Of a stretch of 64,000 nucleotides of DNA, positions 21,829-33,000 are shown piece by piece; position 1 is the first letter of the stretch; each line of letters starts with the position of its first letter. Under the pieces are notes generated by a model that ran no database searches, was not told where the DNA came from, and saw nothing but the letters and a program-made list of their open reading frames with translations. The position numbers and the translations under genes are program-made. The DNA is from Dasypus novemcinctus (lineage: Eukaryota; Chordata; Mammalia; Cingulata; Dasypodidae). The DNA lies in assembly GCF_030445035.2 (NCBI RefSeq), contig NC_080704.1, positions 26,950,499-27,014,498 on the forward strand, given 5' to 3'.

Positions 21829-23474
21829 ATGACATTATATTGGGCCTCAAATTTCGGGGAGTTCTGGATCACAGAGTGTTTCAACAATGGCAAAGGAGGA
21901 ATACTGGTATGGGATACCAATGACAGGTGATATATGGCTGACAGGGAGCTATACAGAACATATGTCCAGGGTGCATGGTAATGATTGGATATACTCATGG
22001 TGGCAACAATTGGAAACCACAGCAGGGGGGGTACTGGGTTCCTGGCCAGTGGTGCTCTGTCGTGGTCCCTAGGGGAGCAGCGACAGTCTCCCAGGTACAG
22101 CGGCGGGGACCGGGAGGGAGTGAGGGTTCAACGATGAGCCCCTGATGCTAATGACTATGCTTGTGAGCTGATAAACCTAAAATAAGAACAAGACCTAGAG
22201 CAACATTGTGCCAGGGAATTTCCTCCTGTCAGCCTTCATGTTACTCAAATGTGGCCAGTCTCGAAGCCAAACTCAGCATGTAAATGCAATGCCTTCCCTC
22301 CAGCGTGGGACATGACACCCGGGGATGAGCCTCCCTGGCAACGAGGGACCACTATCAAATACCAACTGATAATGCAACTGGAAAAGGACCTTATACGGAA
22401 GGTTCAATGCGGATCAGCAGAATATCCATGTCTACATAAAATACCATGACTTTAAAATGCTGTTTGACCTAAAGTAAGGGGGAAATGGAAAGGAGAAATG
22501 AGTTTATATGGCTACGAGTTTCTAAAAAAGAGTCTGGAGGCTGGCAGAAGGATTGCCCTCATGCACAACTGAGCAGAGTCAGAGAGACAGATAAAGCAGA
22601 TACAACCCCCAGATAATAGTTCCTTTGAAGGCTAAAGAGACCCATGAGAGTTATGGTCATGGCCGATGGGGTTAACTATCAGGGCAGATGGCCCCTCTTT
22701 GGAAATGGTGTGTATGTGTGATGAATCTGGACTCAGATGGGATCTCCCTTCATTAGTCTTTCATGCTAATGTGCCGGAGGTGCAGTTAACGTTGGGGTTT
22801 AAGATATATTTAGGGGATTTGAATCTCTGGACCGACAATGTGATAGCCAGGTCCTGAGCCTCAACAGACTCCAGCACCTACAATCTGATTTATTGGACTT
22901 ACCACACTCAGCTAAGATGGAGTTGAAGAAGGACAATCACCACACCGTGGAGCCTAGAGTGATTACAACTGAAAATGGGAGGACTGCATCCAGCATCCAT
23001 GTGGAATCTGAGCCTCCTCTTGACATAGAGGTGCAATGGACACAACCAATCCAATGTCCACATAGAAGAGGTGGCATGGAATTGGGAAAAGTGGACATGG
23101 TTGACGATGGGTATGGGGAAGGGCAGGAGGAGATGAGAGATGGAGGCGTCTTTGGGACATGGAGCTGCCCTGGATGGTGCCTCAGAGGTAATCACCGGAC
23201 ATTGTAAATCCTCACAGGGCCCACTGGATGGAATGGAGGAGAGTATGGGCCATGATGTGGACCATTGACTATGAGGTGCAGAGGTGCTCAAAGATGTACT
23301 TACCAAATCCAATGGATGTGTCATGATGATGGAAACGAGTGTTGTTGGGGGGGGAGAGGGGGGGGTGGGGGGGGGTGGGGATGAATGGGACCTCACATAT
23401 ATATTTTTAATGTAACATTATTACAAAGTCAATAAAAAAAATTAATTAAAAAATAAAATAAAATAAAATAAAAT
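21829..23474 (+). mobile_element. L1 3' end-type element, long intact copy
   Basis: Flanked by aaaataagaggtcaa at 21814-21828 and 23475-23489, a 15-bp target-site duplication. Its 3' 900 bp is almost the same as the inner copy at 18822-19742. It ends with a G-rich run (23346-23380) and an (AAAAT)n tail. No long ORF is present; the open stretches in it are not genes. Confidence 0.8.
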
Positions 23475-24164
23475 AAAATAAGAGGTCAAGAGGTGACCTG
23501 AAGTTTCCATGAAACACTAGACAATGTCTTTTCAATGCAGTAATAAATGACAACTATAATTCCCTGCTCTCCCTCAAATTTCTGCCCTTATGTTGACTAT
23601 TTCTCAGTTAAGGCTTGCCAGTGTTCTGAGCTTTCTGGTGATTATGGCTGAATGCTCCTTCAGGGATTTCTTAGTTCCCAGAATCTCACACAAAGTGATC
23701 ATTCCCTCCACCCTCCCCTAAGCCCCATCATCACTGTCCCTGGTCGCATCTAACCCTACATCCTAAGCTTTCCATCTGTCAGTAGACTTCTAGGTTGTAT
23801 GTTTTGTTTTCAAACCCATTAACCACTATTTTATTATTTAATGACATTTTTGTACCCTAATCCCTCCCATCTGATATCATTGGTGCATCATTAATTCATT
23901 ATTCAAGAACTTTCTGACAATGTAGTATAGAACTATGCCATGGAAATACAAAATACTATGTATTTTAGATTGCAACGCAACTTTGACCAATGCCTTTACT
24001 AACTAAACAAAATTTTGGCATAATAATTTTGTACACTTACATAAAATGCTAAAAATATGTAAAAAGATCCACCTTCCTGATGCTTAAACGTCAATTTTTT
24101 AAATTAACAGATTCAAAAGACAAGACACCCAAACTCACCAGTACATTTTCCTTAATCATGCATT

Positions 24165-24350
24165 TGTTCATAAGAAAATATTTATTACCCACACAGGTGC
24201 AAGGTACTTTGCTGGGTGATGGGGATGAAAAGCTCTATGGCACAGTCGCTTCTGCCTATGGTCTTATAAATGAAATCAGCATGACTTCTCCACTGAAGAC
24301 CATATCACCTGAGAGTATACTGCCTTACATAAAAAGGCAATTACTTGTGA
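24165..24350 (-). mobile_element. L2 3' end, diverged
   Basis: 'catgcatttgttcataag', 'aatatttattacccaca' and 'caaggtactttgctgggtga' resemble the reverse complement of the L2 terminus. A 105-codon open stretch overlapping it (24080-24397) has no other support as a gene. Confidence 0.45.
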
Positions 24351-24782
24351 CCAACTGCAAGAAATTAAACACTGATGACAAGTTTTCCTCACACTAAAAT
24401 CTACTGCATAATTATATTTCAGCACTGACTAGCTAAGATTTGGGTCCAGTGTGTGGCCGAGGTTAGATGGAAGTTAAGAATTTAATCTGCAGCCTTGATT
24501 TCATTAACTTTAAACTCTGGCCATTCGTAGAGTTCAGTCAGGTCATCAGAAACAGGACTTGGAAGTTTTCTCACTATTCAAGTACATGCACCGGACTATA
24601 ACCCAAAGTCCACGAGATGGCGCCTGGCACTTGGCAGTCTGTTTAAATAGACTTACTGTAGTACTGAGGCCTCCTTCAGTCTAAAAGAAGTTCCTCTCAG
24701 ATGGATTTTTTTTTCCAATTTAGAAAAAACACTGGAAAAAACCTGAACCTGTTTAAAAATCAGAACAATAAATAACTACATA

Positions 24783-24970
24783 GGGGAGGTAATGTGGCTC
24801 AAGCAGTTGAGCACCCACTTCCCACACAAAAGGTTGAGGGTTTGGTCCTGATGCCTCCGAAAAAAACAAAAAAACAATTCAGAGGAGCCAATGTGGCTCA
24901 GTGGTTGAGCACCGGCTTCCCACACAGGAAGTCCTAGGTTCAATCCCCAGCCCTGATACCTAAGGGGGAA
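24783..24970 (+). mobile_element. DAS-SINE, two units
   Basis: Two tRNA-like heads ('aatgtggctcaagcagttga' and 'aatgtggctcagtggttga') joined by an A-rich linker. Confidence 0.85.
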
Positions 24971-25084
24971 AGAAAACCCACAAAACTAAGTACAACCCAC
25001 ATGGGCATTTTAATTTGTATCGTGTGCGTTCCTTCCATCCAAGATGGAAAATCAAACTTTTTTTTTAACACAACCAAGAGAGAA

Positions 25085-25145
25085 GTGCATTTTACATCAT
25101 GAGCTAGTGCACATGTGCGTGTGTGTATATATATATAACATACAT
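25085..25145. repeat. GT/TA microsatellite
   Basis: Short 'gtgtgtgtatatatatata' tract. Confidence 0.6.
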
Positions 25146-25706
25146 AACAAGTTTCACACAATACTTATTACTGTGCATGATGTGATGAATTCCGATTATT
25201 TCCTTTTTTAAAATGTTGGTCATAGTCCATTAAATTTCATGACCCGCTAATGAGTGATGAATGAGTTATGACCCATAGTTTGATACACACACACAGGATA
25301 TAATAAATGCCTGACATAGCAATACCTTGTAACTTGTGATTTTCAACTTACTTCCATTATGGTTTTAGTCATACTGCCCCCTCTATTAAAAGTGCAGTTT
25401 CTGACAAAACCCAAAGTATCTTTACCCTGTCTGTGGTCACTATAATCCCTTCTCTAGGTTATTAATTTCTCCATACCTCTTGGCCGACAGGTTTTCAGAA
25501 GGGCCTTGTTTTAGTCTAAGGCTCCATTGTTTTTTAGCATAGGCGTCTTAAGAAGGACTTGATTTTTAATATGATATGCATATAATATGCAATATACTCA
25601 TAATATTATTGCACTAACCAACAGCTGAATCAGGTGAAGAAAGAATATATGCCTTATTAAAGGAGTCTGGAACCAGAAAGGTGCCCCTCCTCTTAAAAAG
25701 GAAGTA

Positions 25707-26113
25707 GAGGGCGGCAGACTTGGCCCAGTGGATAGGGCATCTGTCTACCACATGGGAGGTCCACGGTTCAAACCCCGGGCCTCCTTGACCCGTGTGGAGC
25801 TGGCCCATGCGCAGTGCTGATGCACGCAAGGAGTGCCCTGCAACGCAGGGGTGTCCTCCGCGTAGGGGAGCCCCACGTGCAAGGAGTGCGCCCCGTAAGG
25901 AGAGCCATCCAGCGCTAAAGAAAGTGCAGCCTGCCCAGGAATGGTGCTGCACACACGGAGAGCTGACACAGCAAGATGACACAACAAAAAGAAACACAGA
26001 TTCCCGTGCGGCTGACAACAACAGAAGCGGACAAAGAAGATGCAGCAAATAGACACAGAGAACAGACAACCAGGGTGGGGGCGGGGACAGAAATAAATAA
26101 ATCTTTAAAAAAA
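25707..26113 (+). mobile_element. DAS-SINE, long form
   Basis: Head 'agacttggcccagtgg', body with 'gctgacacagcaagatgac', A-rich tail. Flanked by aaaaaggaagta at 25695 and 26114, a 12-bp target-site duplication. The open frames across it, up to 151 codons, are SINE-derived. Confidence 0.9.
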
Positions 26114-26235
26114 AAAAAGGAAGTAAAACCTGGAGAGATGAATTCTCCCACCCCTCAATCCAATTCCCAGAAAAAAAAAAAGGAAGTAAAACCTGGAGAG
26201 ATGAATTCTCTCACCCCTCAATCCAATTCCCAGAA
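26107..26235 (+). repeat. Tandem duplication of about 64 bp at the SINE tail
   Basis: The poly-A, 'ggaagtaaaacctggagaga' and 'tgaattctc.cacccctcaa' segment occurs twice in a row with one base difference. Confidence 0.85.
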
Positions 26236-26749
26236 CTAGCTGGTTGCATAGCTCAGGCTAGACCTCACAGGCCAGCACTGCTTCTACCACATCACACTGC
26301 CTGCCTAGAAACCCATACTGGCCCAAAGGACTCCCAAACTCACCTCAGATCCATTCCCTTAGACCAAAATAATCTCATGATACAACAGTTTCACCTAGTA
26401 GCAACATGATTAGTCTACAACCCTTATGCCCATTTTTGTACTTGCCAAATCCCTATTTTTAATTCCTCTTTCCTGTTACCTCTTTTAAAATAAATTCAGT
26501 ATTTATTGCGAAAGATGGGGAAAGAAAATCATTCACAAGTTAATTTGGAGAGTCATTCACAACCATAGCAAAAGTTTTATTCTAAGGGGATATTAAAAAC
26601 AAATGCCAAAAAATATTTCGGCCATCCTTCTCTTAATGTTAATTGAAATCTGACTGTATTCTGATATGTATATAGAATTAGTAACCCCCTTATCATAATA
26701 ACTGAAAAAATATATATTAATCATGGCAAAAGACCAAGATTCTAGACCT

Positions 26750-26945
26750 AGTCTTGGCCCATCCCACACCTTTATATAATTAGAAAGAAGTTGCTTTTAC
26801 CTTTCTGAGCCTCAGTTTCCTCATCTGCAAGATATGGGTAATAATAGTATTGACCCCAAAGGGTTATTATAAGGATTAAGAAAAAACATTTGAAAAGTCA
26901 TTAGCACAGTGCCTGACCATAGTAAGACTCCAATATGTTTTAGCT
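26750..26945 (+). mobile_element. MIR SINE
   Basis: 'ctttctgagcctcagtttcc', 'tcatctgcaagatatgggta', 'gggttattataaggattaag' and 'agcacagtgcctgaccatag' match MIR in sense order. Confidence 0.75.
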
Positions 26946-27477
26946 ATATATAAAAATTCTTATTTTATGATGATTATATCTTAAAACTGACTTCTTGCCA
27001 AGTTTGTGCCATACTTCACTAACATACAAGTTGCCATGAGGTTATATAACCAAATAAAGAATCCCTAATTGCTCCCAAAAGTTTTCATGTTAAAGCATAA
27101 AGCATTATTGAATTTTAACTTGAGACTCTTGTCCAGAAACAGAAATAAGTAACAAACTTGTATTATCTGTACCAAAATGGAGACAAATATTTTATAAACT
27201 AACTTTTACCATTGTCTTGATATAGTTCCTTTCACCTCCCTCATCTCATCTGCAGAGGGTCATAGTGTTAAAAGATTATTCAGAATTTGTTGTAAAATTA
27301 AAAAGATTTTTACAAGTTAACATTTTATAAAATATTGGCAGTGACAGCAAGCAATTATACTGCTGTTAAAAGCAAGACTGCCAACCCTTAAAAGGTAGAA
27401 AAGTCAGTCATCTCTAAAATGTCAAATATGGTCTCAAAAAGATTTAAAAAAAAAAAAAGTCAACTCTGCACAAACTC

Positions 27478-28376
27478 ACTGCAGCAGTTTGATATTATTG
27501 AAGAATTCCAAAAAAGAAATACTGAATTATGTTTATAAATTGATCTTTTCCTCTGGGAATATTAGATTGTATTCGATTCACAGGTTTACTTAATTAACTA
27601 AACCTCTTGTGCCAGTAGGGCCTTGAGTCACCCTTTGGTGGATAGGGACTTACAGATAAAAGGCATGGCAAAGGACAGACTTATGGGTTTTTTTGGTGCT
27701 GGAGTTTTGAAGTTGGAGTTTGATGCTGAAGCCTTAAGCTGGAGCCCCAGGAAGAGAGGAGAAGCCTGAACCCTCACAGACATTGGCAGCCATCTTGCTC
27801 CAACACATGAAAATAGACTTTGATGAGGGAAGTAACTTATGCTTATGGCCTGGTATCTGTAACCTCCTACCCCAAATATCCTTTATAAAAACCAACCAGG
27901 GAAGCGGATGTGGCTCAACTGATAGAGCATCCACCTACCATACAGGAGTTCAAACCCAGGGCCTCCTGCCCCGTGTGGTGAGCTGACCCACATGCAGTGC
28001 TGCCGCATGCAAGGAGGGTCATGCCAGGCAGGGGTGTTCTCCGCGTAGGGGATTCCCACGTGTAAGGAGTGCGCCCTGCAAGGAGAGCCGCCCCACGCAA
28101 AAAGCGCAGCCCACTCAGGAGTGGCACCGCACACACAGAGAGCTGACACAGCAAGATGACCCAACAAAAAAAAGAGACACAGATTCCTGGAGCCACCGAG
28201 AATGCAAGCAAACACAGAAGAACACACGGTGAATGGACACAAGAGCACAGACAACGGGGCAGGGGGAGGGGGAAGGAGAGAGAAATAAATAAAATAAACC
28301 CTAAAAAAATAAAGTAAAAATAAAAACCAACCAATTTCTGGTATTTTGCATCAGCAGCCCTTTGGCTGACTAATAT
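27478..28376 (+). mobile_element. LTR-like solo element, split by a DAS-SINE
   Basis: About 460 bp outside the SINE, ending 'tctggtattttgcatcagca' and 'gctgactaatata', which resembles the 3' end of ERVL/MaLR-type LTRs ('cagcagc...gactaata'). A TATA-like 'ctttataaaa' lies at about 27881. No internal viral genes are present. It could be another kind of dispersed repeat. Confidence 0.4.
27899..28321 (+). mobile_element. DAS-SINE, long form
   Basis: Head 'gcggatgtggctcaactgat', long body and A-rich tail, flanked by aaaaaccaacca at 27887 and 28322, a 12-bp target-site duplication. Confidence 0.9.
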
Positions 28377-29749
28377 ACTCACCAAAAAGAAAAGTAAAAT
28401 GTTGAAATCCCTGGGGCAGGAGGGCAGGGGCAGAGAAGAACTTCAGTTCTTCAGGAATTGAGCTACTGGCTCTATTCAAAGAGGTGAGAGAAAGCAGATC
28501 ATACCAGAGAGAATGCAGGTGCCAAAGGGAACGTGGAGACAGAGTATCTGGGTTATTGCACGAAACGGAGATCCACAGCATCCCACTGGCACAACCAACA
28601 CAATGCAAAGCATCCTGGAGTGAAGCTCACTCCTCTAAAGAAGCCAATTGATAAAGACACCATCCTAAGACTTAATGCTGAAGAATACCTAAGCAAAAAA
28701 GTAAGAACTTGGCAATAAATTCCTGAAGTAAAATTGGAATCTCTCAGCATGGACTAGTCAATATAAAGCAATGTCCAACTGAGGAACCATGCTAGCTCCT
28801 GATACCTTTTTCTTGGCAGTACTGGTTCTGGTTTAGGAAAAGAAAGAGAACACTAAAAATCCAGAACCCTACTATATATCTTCCACAGTTTGCTGCATGT
28901 CCTCTTACAGTACTGTATTAAAAATTTTAAACTCTAGTTCTTATAAAATAAATACCTGTATTGGTAGATGGTAGCAGATTTTAGATTAACATTCTGATAT
29001 CCAAAATTATTTGAATAAACTTAAAAAACTTAATAAGCATTATTTTCAAACTTCAATCTATCTAGAATTCAAAAAAAAGGCAATTGACAAACATGTCACT
29101 TTTTGCCTATCAAAATGGTAAAAATGTTTTATGCAGAAAAGGATAAAATTTGGCAAATTTCAGGAAGATTGCCGATAAGTGAATGCGTACCACTGTTCTG
29201 GAGGGTTATTTGAAATACATATTAAAAGTCTTCAAAAAATAAATAAATAAATAAAAGTCTTCAATATGTACTCTGTAAGCATAAATCACTATTATTATTG
29301 TTACTGTTTTGGGGTTTTACTCAGATATATACTACGCAGCCCCTAACAGAGTGTGCTCAACAGGTGTCTGGTGAATGAAAGAATGAACAAAGGGTCCTTT
29401 GTTTCCTCACCAAGAGCATTCCTAAAACACCTCCTAGTGGTACAGTACATCTAAAGCTTCTCACAGATCTTTACAAATGCCTACCTTTTGTTGAATCCCT
29501 TCACCCTGATTTTTCATTTACCCTCTGCTAATAACAAAAGCTAGGAAATAGAGAGAGGCAAAACAAAAAGGTATCAAGTAGGGTTGGTGGGATTTTAAAC
29601 AGTGCAGGGGATTGCAACAAAAGGTTTAAAGAATACTGGTATATTGATAGTTGCAGCATAGGTGTAAAAGAAGAAAAGTTTCCAATTGTATAAAAAGACA
29701 TTCTTCCCTATCTTCCTTAGCAGATGGGAGGCAACATGGTGGGTTCACA
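28377..29749. other. Intergenic between LTR-like element and ACOT9 end
   Basis: Mostly unrecognised AT-rich DNA. A 61-codon open stretch at 28533-28718 (+) is not matched to any family. Positions about 29090-29330 look like an old L1 fragment with an AAAT microsatellite at about 29240. Confidence 0.4.
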
Positions 29750-29957
29750 ATGAAAACTGTTTTGAAAGTATTTATTGTTTAACAACTCTTTCTCCCCTCT
29801 GCCCCACCCAGCCACTCCCTTGTCCTGCTTTTCTTATTCTAAAGTGGAATACATTCTTCTTCTCTATGAAGGATGAGAATAACACTAAAACTGATACACT
29901 TGACCAGGCCTTCAGTGAGTACTAGATCACTGCAGAATGCTTCCAAGGGAGGTTTTC
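29750..29957 (-). terminator. ACOT9 3' UTR with candidate polyadenylation signal
   Basis: AATAAA on the minus strand at 29776-29771, about 180 bases after the stop codon. No closer canonical hexamer was seen, but the true cleavage site is not proven. Confidence 0.5.
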
Positions 29958-30049
29958 CTAGGGTTCCACAAGGTAGTCCTTTCTCACCAAGTTCACCGGT
30001 GCACTCATGGAGTTGAAATGTCGCTGTCCATCTAAATACAACATGGACT
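29958..30049 (-). CDS. ACOT9: ACOT9 last coding exon
   Basis: Acceptor TCTTGTGTTTCAG. It encodes SMLYLDGQRHFNSMSAPVNL, VRKDYLVEP and TAG. Against human SGPATLRKD it reads SAPVNLVRKD, apparently one residue longer. Confidence 0.95.
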
Positions 30050-33000
30050 CTGAAACACAAGAAAGATAACCCTGGAAAATTTTGCAGTACCCTAGAAAAC
30101 CCTCATGCAAACACAGACTACTTAGGAACACTGGGATAGCAATGAGAATGTAAAACTGGTGACAGGGAAGCACTGTGCAGCCAAGGCATGTGCAGCATCT
30201 CAAAAGGAGCAGACCATGATTCTCGCCCCTTTCCTTTGGCTGGACCAGTCTCTGACTACCAATGGCTGCTCACAATTGCACCAGCCCTTCAGACAACAGC
30301 CAGATAGGCAGAGCAGCACAGCCACCTGTGGGCCATGAGGCATCTTTGGCCTTCAGAGCTGTGGAACCTCAAAAGCAAAATCTGAAAATATACTTTCATG
30401 CTGTCAAGCACTGACATACTTTCTACAACAATTTTAAAGGAGAAAAAATTCTTAGAATGTTCTCCCCTTCACTAGGGACAAGAATAATTTCTGCTTACCT
30501 CCATATGTTCTAGGAAAAACCAATGGCACTTCTTTTTCTGACATAAATGTGAAATGAAAAACATTGGTGGTCATATGTTCTTTACTCTGAAGAGAGGCCA
30601 CTTCACTGTGTACTCTGACTTGAATGTAATTTTCCTGAGTAAAGCAAACCTAAGATTATGGACACTATAGTCAGTCATCACTTTAGGAAGGGAAAAAAAG
30701 GCAGTCATAAGAAATAATAGTTTTAGAATACAGAAACTTCCCTTCTAGACCCAAATGACAGAAAATTGTATTTCATCTGTCATCACATACCTACCTGTGA
30801 AGAAAGAAACAGTAATGATCCAACTGCAACTGGTTTCTGAAACATGATATCATCCACTGCTACCACAAATGGTCGGGAACCACTATGGGGAAAGGCAGAA
30901 ATGTGGGGTAAATTGCAAAATTCAGACAATTTCTCTTTTTCCCCTAACAGCTGGTATAAAATAACAATGAACAGGGAAGTGTATATGGCTCAAGTGATAA
31001 GGCCTCTGCCTACATATGGGAGGACCTGGGTTTGATCCCTGGGGCCTCCTGGTGAAAAAGAAGAAAAGCGTGCCCATGCAAGTGAGTCACACAGCAAGAT
31101 GACAACACAACAAAAAGAGAGATGAAGGGGAGAGTAGTCAAGGTGAAATGCAGCAGAGACCAGGAACAGAGATGGCGCAACTGACAGGGAACCTCTCTCC
31201 ACATCAGAAGTCCCCAGGATCGAATCCCAGGAAATCCTGGAGGAGAAAGACAAGAAGAGAAGACAAAAAAAGAGAAACAGACATAGAAGATCACACAGCA
31301 AGTGGACACAGACAGCAAAAACAGCAGGGTGGGGGGAGGGGAAAGAAAAAAATTAAAATGAAGATCAAACCCAGCTGGCATGGGTGTGGCATTTATTCTT
31401 TAAAAACACAACATATCTCACACTTTCAGACTGGTCCAAAATGTTTCATTTCAATGGATTGGTATAAACTGCTTCCCAGAAGTTAAGAGTGCCTCAAATA
31501 TAACTCACCCAAAGCAACAAGCAGTAGCCCATCCAAGTTCATATGCTTTCCTCATAAGGAAACCACCAAAAATCCGATTGAAAATGTTCCGCTTCTATGG
31601 GATGTAAAATAAATATTAATAAATACAAACTCACGGCCAATTGCATATACAGAACAAAAGAATTAACAATGCCACAGAATGGAAGTCAGTTTAAAGGTGC
31701 ATCAAATCTCAGATGAGTATCACAAATGTAAGCTATCCTACTCAGATTTCTCACTAAATTACAATACCTCAGGATGGCAAATTTCCAAGCTCTTTAGTTT
31801 TGAATTCTCCATCCACACAGCATTAGGGGGCAAAACTCGACTTCGAAAACTTATAGTCCTGCACAAATGGAGATTTATTAAACCCTGTTAATACCGTGGT
31901 TTTGCCAGTTAAAAGTTAAACATTTGAACACAACTTTTGATACATTCAAGCAAACATGGCTCTGGAGAAGGCCAATGTTTAACTGCTTTCCCAATTTGGA
32001 ATATGACTATCCTAACTTACTTTGGATCCAGTGTGCTAAGAAACATCTCATGGATGGTAGTCCTCTCATTGGCACTGGGAGCCGTTTTCAGTAATGATGT
32101 GGAGCTGAAAGCAATCCTTCTCCCCTTGTTCACTGGAACATGGGAGGAGAAGAAGCAGCTGTGGTCAAGAGGGTCACACTGTAGTATTAATAAATGAGTT
32201 CCTGACCTAGGGCCCCTTGGACCCTACAAAGGCAGTCCTTCGGGATTTCAAAAAGTCCACTGGAAACTGTGCATATATCCAAGAGAAGGCTACAGAGGTT
32301 ACATAAAATTTCCAGTTATTCTTTGCTTTTAAACGGAAACTATAGGGAAGCAAATGTGGCTCAAGCGAATGGGCTTCCACCTACCACATGGGAGGTCCCG
32401 GGTTGGGTTCCCAGTGCCTCCTGGAGAAGGTGAGCTGGTATGGCAGGCAGACACAGAGAGCTGACACAACAAGAGACACAAAGAGGAAAGACAATGAGAC
32501 ACAACAAACCAGGGAGCTGGGGTGGCTCAGGTGATTGAGCGCCTCTCTTTCACATGCAAGGTCCCAGGTTTGGCTCCCCATGCCTCCTAAAGAGAAGACG
32601 AGCAGACAGAGAGAGCAAGCAGCAAAATGGACACAGAGGACAGCGACTGCAAACAATGGGGGGGGGAGGGATAAATAAATAAAATAAATAAATCTTAAAA
32701 AAAAAAAAGGAAGAAACTATAGCAACTCAGTGTGGGACTATTTGTTATCACCCTGATCTAGAGCCCTGACTGGCAGTTATTTCATTAAAGATTTCCCATT
32801 TCATTAAAAATTATTATACTGCTTGAGCAATAAAATTGCTCAAATACATACGCTATAGAGCAAAAAAATAAGATGTTTTTCATTTCAGTAAATTCTTAGC
32901 ATGAATAAGACATCTGACTGGTATGGGGAGTTCATAAATCATCTCCTTCGCAGTACTATTAATGTGCTTTTTAAGTGTATTTCATTATAAGCAAATTAAC

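Noticed and set aside
24080-24397. 105-codon plus-strand frame
   Set aside because: It overlaps an L2-like 3' end and has no recognisable domain.
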